A stretch of DNA of 64,000 bases from Deltaproteobacteria bacterium (GTDB taxonomy: Bacteria; Desulfobacterota; BSN033; UBA1163): the NCBI GenBank assembly GCA_016875195.1, contig VGRY01000003.1, forward strand, positions 57,860-121,859, in the 5' to 3' direction. The first letter of the stretch is position 1. Every line of letters starts with the position of its first letter. Positions 60,079 through 64,000 of this stretch are shown in pieces. Both the position numbers and the translations under genes were made by a program. The notes under the pieces are model-generated. The model made no database searches, was not told where the DNA came from, and saw only the letters and a program-made list of their open reading frames with translations.

Positions 60079-60990
60079 CTATTTTGTTAAATGTTCTTCC
60101 ACAATCGTTGCCAAAGCCTTTATAAATCTCTCGGAATTGTTGAGTGATTGGGTTCGCTTGAGTGTCATCCCCAGGGCTTCTGCCTTCTTCTGGTACAGGA
60201 TATCGATATCGTAGAGAATCTCGATATGGTCCGAGACAAACCCAACCGGAAGGACCAGTACGTTCCGAACATACATTTTATTGAGTTCAATCAGCATGGA
60301 TTCAACATCTGGCCCCATCCATCTCTCCGGTCCCCGACCTTTGCTCTGGAAAGCCATATGCCAGCGGCAAGGCCCGATCCTTTTCAGCAACTCTTCTGCA
60401 CATTCTTTAAAATCATCAGCATAGGGATCGTTCTTGATGATTGATTCCGGAAGGCTGTGCGCTGAAAAGATGAGATGAACTTTCTCCCTTTCATCCGGAG
60501 TGAATTGATTTAACCCTTCTTCCACCTTTTCAGCGATTGCATCCAGAAAGAGTGGATGGACATGCCATCCTTCAATCAATGTAACTTTCAATCTATGGCC
60601 AAGGGCCTCATTCGCCCGAATCAGCTCCCCTTGATAAGCCCCCGTACTGTATCGAGACCGGAAAGGGGCCATTGGTATAGCAACAACTTCCTCGATGCTA
60701 TCATGAAGAATCTCTTTAAGGGTCCCATCAATCAGGGGATGACAGTATCGCATCCCCACATAGGGTTTAAATGAATGCCCCTTAGAATTCAATTTTGTTT
60801 GGATGGCTCCTGCCTGTCCCTCAGTGATGGCGGGCAGAGGTGAAAAACCTCCGATCAAACGGTAGCGCTCCTTAACCCCTTCAAGCTGTTCCGGAGATGG
60901 CTTCCGCCCAAAGAGACGGGTCAGCAACAATTCAACCTCGTCTAGTGAACGAGGGCCCCCAAATGCCAAAAGAAGAAGTGCTTTCATCAT
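60079..60990 (-). CDS. hemH: Ferrochelatase
   Basis: 303 residues: KALLLLAFGGPRSLDEVEL at the start, YVGMRYCHPLIDG, HLIFSAHSLPESIIKNDPYA with the metal-binding His, and VLVLPVGFVSDHIEILYDID, with the catalytic H and E. It inserts iron into the porphyrin. A slightly short form without a C-terminal extension, typical of bacteria. Between hemE and hemY on the minus strand. Confidence 0.95.
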   Translation of the reverse strand: MMKALLLLAFGGPRSLDEVELLLTRLFGRKPSPEQLEGVKERYRLIGGFSPLPAITEGQAGAIQTKLNSKGHSFKPYVGMRYCHPLIDGTLKEILHDSIEEVVAIPMAPFRSRYSTGAYQGELIRANEALGHRLKVTLIEGWHVHPLFLDAIAEKVEEGLNQFTPDEREKVHLIFSAHSLPESIIKNDPYADDFKECAEELLKRIGPCRWHMAFQSKGRGPERWMGPDVESMLIELNKMYVRNVLVLPVGFVSDHIEILYDIDILYQKKAEALGMTLKRTQSLNNSERFIKALATIVEEHLTK

Positions 60991-60999
60991 TTTTGGTTC

Positions 61000-61078
61000 G
61001 CAACGATAAACATTAGACGATAAACGATGAACAATGTGGTATCTTTTTCGTCCATTGTTTATTGTCCGTCGTTCATAG
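61000..61078. repeat. Inverted repeat ATAAACGATGAACAATG between hemH and hemE
   Basis: gacgataaacgatgaacaat and ccattgtttattgtccgtcg are imperfect inverted copies. Confidence 0.5.
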
Positions 61079-61080
61079 TT

Positions 61081-62124
61081 TTATTTTGAACTATACTCAT
61101 GGACCATGTCCACCAGGGCAACAACATGTTCAACGGGAGTATTGGGCAGAATACCATGCCCCAGATTAAAGATATGTCCTGGTCGTCCATCAGCTTGACG
61201 GAGGATGCGCTTTACTTCTTTCTTAATTAAATCGATAGGACCAAACAATACGACTGGATCGAGATTTCCCTGAACACCAACATCATACCCAATCCGTTTC
61301 CATGCCTCACCCAGATCATCCCTCCAGTCCACTCCAATCACATCCCCACCTGCTCTTTTCATCAAAGGTAATAAGGTCGAGGTGGAAGTTCCGAAATGGA
61401 TTGCTGGGACGCTCTTATTCAAACAATTGAGGATCTTTTGGGAATAAGGCAGGACAAACTCCTTGTAGTCAGCCTGGCTTAAACAACCCACCCAGGAATC
61501 AAAAACCTGTACAGCCTGGACACCTGCTCTGATCTGGGCATTAAGATATCGGATCAGGACTTCTGAAAGCTTCTCCATCAGCTTGTCCCAGGTTGCACGA
61601 TCCTGATACATCATGCTTTTGGTAAGGATATAGTTTTGGGAGTGGCCTCCCTCGATGATATAACTGGCAAGGGTGAAAGGAGCCCCTGAAAATCCGATCA
61701 ACGGGATCTTGCCTTCCAACTCCTTCCGAACGATTCGAATCGCCTTCATGAGAAAAGGCGTATCTTCTTCTGGTTCGATGATCTTTAATCGGTCTACATC
61801 CTTCATTTCCCGGATGGAGCGATGAAAGACAGGGCCTTCTCCTTTTGCAAATTCGAATCCAACGCCCATCGGCTCCAGCGGGATGAGGATATCTGAAAAA
61901 ATGATCGCTGCATCTACCTTAATCTTCTGGAGAGGCTGAAGGGTCACTTCTGCGGCCAATTCGGGTTTCTTGCACATCTCCAGAAAAGAATATTTCTTCC
62001 GGAGGTCACGATACTCCTTCATATACCGCCCTGCCTGGCGCATCAACCAGATGGGGGTATAAGGAGTAGGTTTCCTCTGGCAAGCCAAAAGAAATGGGGA
62101 ACGATTCTCGGTTTCTTTCATCAT
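61081..62124 (-). CDS. hemE: Uroporphyrinogen decarboxylase
   Basis: About 347 residues from ATG 62124 (the track uses a TTG at 62142). Landmarks: TPIWLMRQAGRYMKEYRDLR near the N-terminus, IIFSDILIPLEPMGVGFEF, ALEGKIPLIGFSGAPFTLAS-like KIPLIGFSGAPFTLASYIIE, and FNLGHGILPNTPVEHVVALV at the end. It removes four carboxyl groups from uroporphyrinogen III. First of a haem-synthesis run (hemE, hemH, hemY) on the minus strand. Confidence 0.96.
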   Translation of the reverse strand: MMKETENRSPFLLACQRKPTPYTPIWLMRQAGRYMKEYRDLRKKYSFLEMCKKPELAAEVTLQPLQKIKVDAAIIFSDILIPLEPMGVGFEFAKGEGPVFHRSIREMKDVDRLKIIEPEEDTPFLMKAIRIVRKELEGKIPLIGFSGAPFTLASYIIEGGHSQNYILTKSMMYQDRATWDKLMEKLSEVLIRYLNAQIRAGVQAVQVFDSWVGCLSQADYKEFVLPYSQKILNCLNKSVPAIHFGTSTSTLLPLMKRAGGDVIGVDWRDDLGEAWKRIGYDVGVQGNLDPVVLFGPIDLIKKEVKRILRQADGRPGHIFNLGHGILPNTPVEHVVALVDMVHEYSSK

Positions 62125-62152
62125 ATTATTTTTCTTATCCAATATTGGGTCT

Positions 62153-62308
62153 ATAAATTCGAATCTCGAATTTCGAATTTCGAAACAATGACCAAAATTT
62201 TTGTAATGCTCAAATTTTCAAAAAAAGATTTACTTCTATTTTTCGAACTTATTGTTTTGAACATTCGGATTTGTTTCGGATTTCGGATTTCGTGCTTCGG
62301 ATTTTAGG
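62153..62308. repeat. AATTCGAAATTCGAAAC-type inverted repeat, copy 2
   Basis: Left arm cgaatctcgaatttcgaatt then tcgaaacaatgacc; right arm ttattgttttgaacattcgg then gtttcggatttcggatttcg. Same family as 36400-36560. Between hemE and pepA. Confidence 0.6.
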
Positions 62309-62309
62309 A

Positions 62310-63800
62310 TTACCTCCAATCTCTCAACAGTTGCACCAGCAACCTCACTCCTACTCCTGTTCCTCCCTTCGGAATGTAAGGCCTTTCTTTCTCAATAAAG
62401 GCAGGGCCTGCAATATCGAGATGGACCCAGGGCGTCTTCTCCACAAATTTACTTAGAAATATTCCTCCGATGATCGTCCCGGCCGCTCGGGTTCCCACAT
62501 TCCTAAAATCAGCCACATCGCTCTTCATATAATCAAAATATTCATCCCAGAGGGGAAGCCTCCAGGCTTTTTCGCCTGTCTTTTGAGACGCTTCTTCGAT
62601 CTTTTTCTGAAGGGACTCTTCATTGCCCAAAAGCCCAATGACATGATCTCCCAGGGCGATCACGCATGCGCCGGTCAGGGTAGCCAGATCGATGATAGCT
62701 TTAGGCTTATATCTGAGGCTGTATGTCAAGGCATCAGCAAGGATGAGCCTTCCTTCTGCATCGGTGCTGATCACCTCTACGGTCTGACCGGAAAGGGTCT
62801 TTAACACATCACCCGGCTTATAGGCCTTTCCGCTGGGAAGGTTTTCAGTTGCCGGAATAATCCCGACCAGATGAAGAGGAATCTGGAGCCGGGAGGCTGC
62901 CAGCAGGGTCAGCAAAACTGCTGCCGCCCCTGACATGTCGTCTTTCATTCTCTCCATGCTTTCTGAAGGCTTAATCGAGATGCCGCCGCTGTCGAAGGTG
63001 ATCCCCTTCCCCACCAAGGCGATCGTATCGAGTCCCTTCCCTTTATTATATTCGAGAACGATAAACTTCCCGGGTTCCTGGCTCCCCTGGGCCACGGCTG
63101 TAAAGGCTCCCATGCCCATGGCAGCCGCTTCGCTCACCTCCATCACCTGAATTTCCATGGAGTGATCTTTCGCAATCTGTTTAGCTTTTTCAGCCAGCAA
63201 TGTAGGAGTGACCTGATTACCGGGCCCATTGACTAAATTTCTTGCGATGCAAACTGAATCTGAGATAATCGTCCCTTTTCTTGCCCCTTCCCCGATCGAT
63301 TGAATCTCCTGATCGGCTTCTCCGAGAAGGATCACTTCCTCAACTGTCTTGATCTTTTCCCTTTCGAGCGTCTTAAAATCATTGAACTGATAGAGTCCAA
63401 GGACAAGCCCTGTGACAAAGTTCTCCGCCAGTTCTTCTTCTTGGAAGTCTTTCAACCTCTTTATTTGAAAAGAAAATTGTTTGATTCCCGAATCCCTTAT
63501 AAACCGCCCTGCCTTTGCCGCCGCACCCCTCCATTTCTCCAAATCGAACTCTTCTTTTTTACCCAGGCCGGTCAGCAATACCCTTTTCGCAGGAATCGCT
63601 CCCTGGGTGTGGAGGAGCCTGTTTTCAAACAACTCCCCTTTGAAATCACCCTGGTTGATAATGGCGGACAGAAATCCCTTCCATGTCAGGTCAACGTTTT
63701 GGGTCGGCCCCTCCAAAGGTTCCGGTGACTCAAAAGCAAAAAGAAGGAGAAGTTCACAAGAAAACTTTTCAGCAATAGCTTTTTCGATTCGAATATTCAT
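62310..63800 (-). CDS. pepA: Leucyl aminopeptidase (M17, PepA)
   Basis: 496 residues: N-terminal domain (1-180) and catalytic dizinc domain (from about 190) with VGKGITFDSGGISIKPSESM, GAAAVLLTLLAASRL, and the family signature STDAEGRLILADALTY (normal N-T-D-A-E-G-R-L; here S for N). Ends HLDIAGPAFIEKERPYIPKG, as in PepA. GCGGAGG precedes ATG 63800. No partner genes nearby on its transcript except possibly the haem run. Confidence 0.95.
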   Translation of the reverse strand: MNIRIEKAIAEKFSCELLLLFAFESPEPLEGPTQNVDLTWKGFLSAIINQGDFKGELFENRLLHTQGAIPAKRVLLTGLGKKEEFDLEKWRGAAAKAGRFIRDSGIKQFSFQIKRLKDFQEEELAENFVTGLVLGLYQFNDFKTLEREKIKTVEEVILLGEADQEIQSIGEGARKGTIISDSVCIARNLVNGPGNQVTPTLLAEKAKQIAKDHSMEIQVMEVSEAAAMGMGAFTAVAQGSQEPGKFIVLEYNKGKGLDTIALVGKGITFDSGGISIKPSESMERMKDDMSGAAAVLLTLLAASRLQIPLHLVGIIPATENLPSGKAYKPGDVLKTLSGQTVEVISTDAEGRLILADALTYSLRYKPKAIIDLATLTGACVIALGDHVIGLLGNEESLQKKIEEASQKTGEKAWRLPLWDEYFDYMKSDVADFRNVGTRAAGTIIGGIFLSKFVEKTPWVHLDIAGPAFIEKERPYIPKGGTGVGVRLLVQLLRDWR

Positions 63801-64000
63801 GAAAACCTCCGCTGAATCTTACATTCCTAAATTCAAATGCCAAAGTTCATTGCCCATCCCCCTCCTAACCTCCGAAGCTGTGAAAAAATTCAGCTGTAGT
63901 TGGGGTTTGGGGTTTCTGAATTTAATTTTTAGACGAACGGTTAGGTATCAATCATGGTGAACTTACACCCAGTGACAAATCTCATTGCGACCCCTTACCC
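63801..64000. other. Non-coding right edge of the window
   Basis: No ORF recognised. A partly palindromic stretch (ttcagctgtagttggggt and neighbours) is present; nothing assignable. Confidence 0.3.

Overview
The window is a gene-dense stretch of a Gram-negative, probably anaerobic bacterium. My best guess is an uncultured member of the Desulfobacterota (Deltaproteobacteria). This rests on gene content and repeat style only. There is a glutaconyl-CoA decarboxylase carboxyltransferase subunit (anaerobic glutarate/aromatic degradation), a tungstate-type ABC transporter with its own regulator, lipid A/outer-membrane genes (LAB_N, Lnt, Slp), and a likely selenoprotein. Many hairpin-forming intergenic repeats are present. 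No rRNA, tRNA, CRISPR array, transposase or phage gene was recognised.

Layout. 1-5.9 kb (minus): sugar-type ABC importer (binding protein with an apparent frameshift, permease, double ATPase), an aldehyde dehydrogenase and an IclR regulator. 6-11 kb (minus): envelope cluster with a small kinase-like protein, a frameshifted GxxExxY gene, an ICMT-like methyltransferase, a LAB_N protein, a polyprenyl-phosphate glycosyltransferase and an ArnT-like transferase carrying an in-frame intergenic repeat. 11-16.4 kb (minus): sulfur-handling operon of ArsR-rhodanese sensor, rhodanese-DsbD fusion with two in-frame TGA codons at the paired cysteine positions, cysteine desulfurase, then a nonsense-interrupted MFS gene and a chrA remnant. 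16.5-23 kb: Lnt and several conserved proteins. 23-26.6 kb: two BrnT/BrnA toxin-antitoxin loci flanking an aminotransferase and an MFS gene. 27-34.5 kb: YifB/ComM, YeiH, a sensor without output domain, GcdA, Slp, GreA. 34.5-38.4 kb (minus): tungstate/molybdate ABC transporter and one-component regulator with a three-repeat candidate operator. 38.6-44.7 kb: aminotransferase, PurN, PurL. 44.8-55.5 kb: SpoIID/LytB, AmpG-like permease, MurU-like nucleotidyltransferase and AmgK-like kinase, then an inserted island (MazEF, Mrr nuclease, HigA, DUF2442, attC-like site), then a GT2 glycosyltransferase and a GNAT-DUF4922 fusion. 55.5-64 kb (minus): MFS, M20 amidohydrolase, cupin, HemY/HemG, HemH, HemE and leucyl aminopeptidase.

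Three groups stand out. (i) The sulfur operon could sense and move sulfane sulfur or reducing equivalents across the inner membrane; its central enzyme is a candidate di-selenocysteine protein (FY-U-AGLA-U-VRS, with hairpins after each UGA), and the neighbouring ArsR-rhodanese has the matching C-x4-C. (ii) SpoIID, AmpG, MurU and AmgK together suggest peptidoglycan turnover and recycling, to which the linked GT2 and GNAT-HIT-fold fusion may add unknown steps. (iii) The tungstate uptake cluster has a compact promoter/operator and fits with GcdA in an anaerobe using tungsten or molybdenum enzymes. Repeats are a strong theme: a perfect 28-bp palindrome occurs twice, both times inside coding sequence and translated as VGAIHELPL, and several hairpin repeat families recur between genes.
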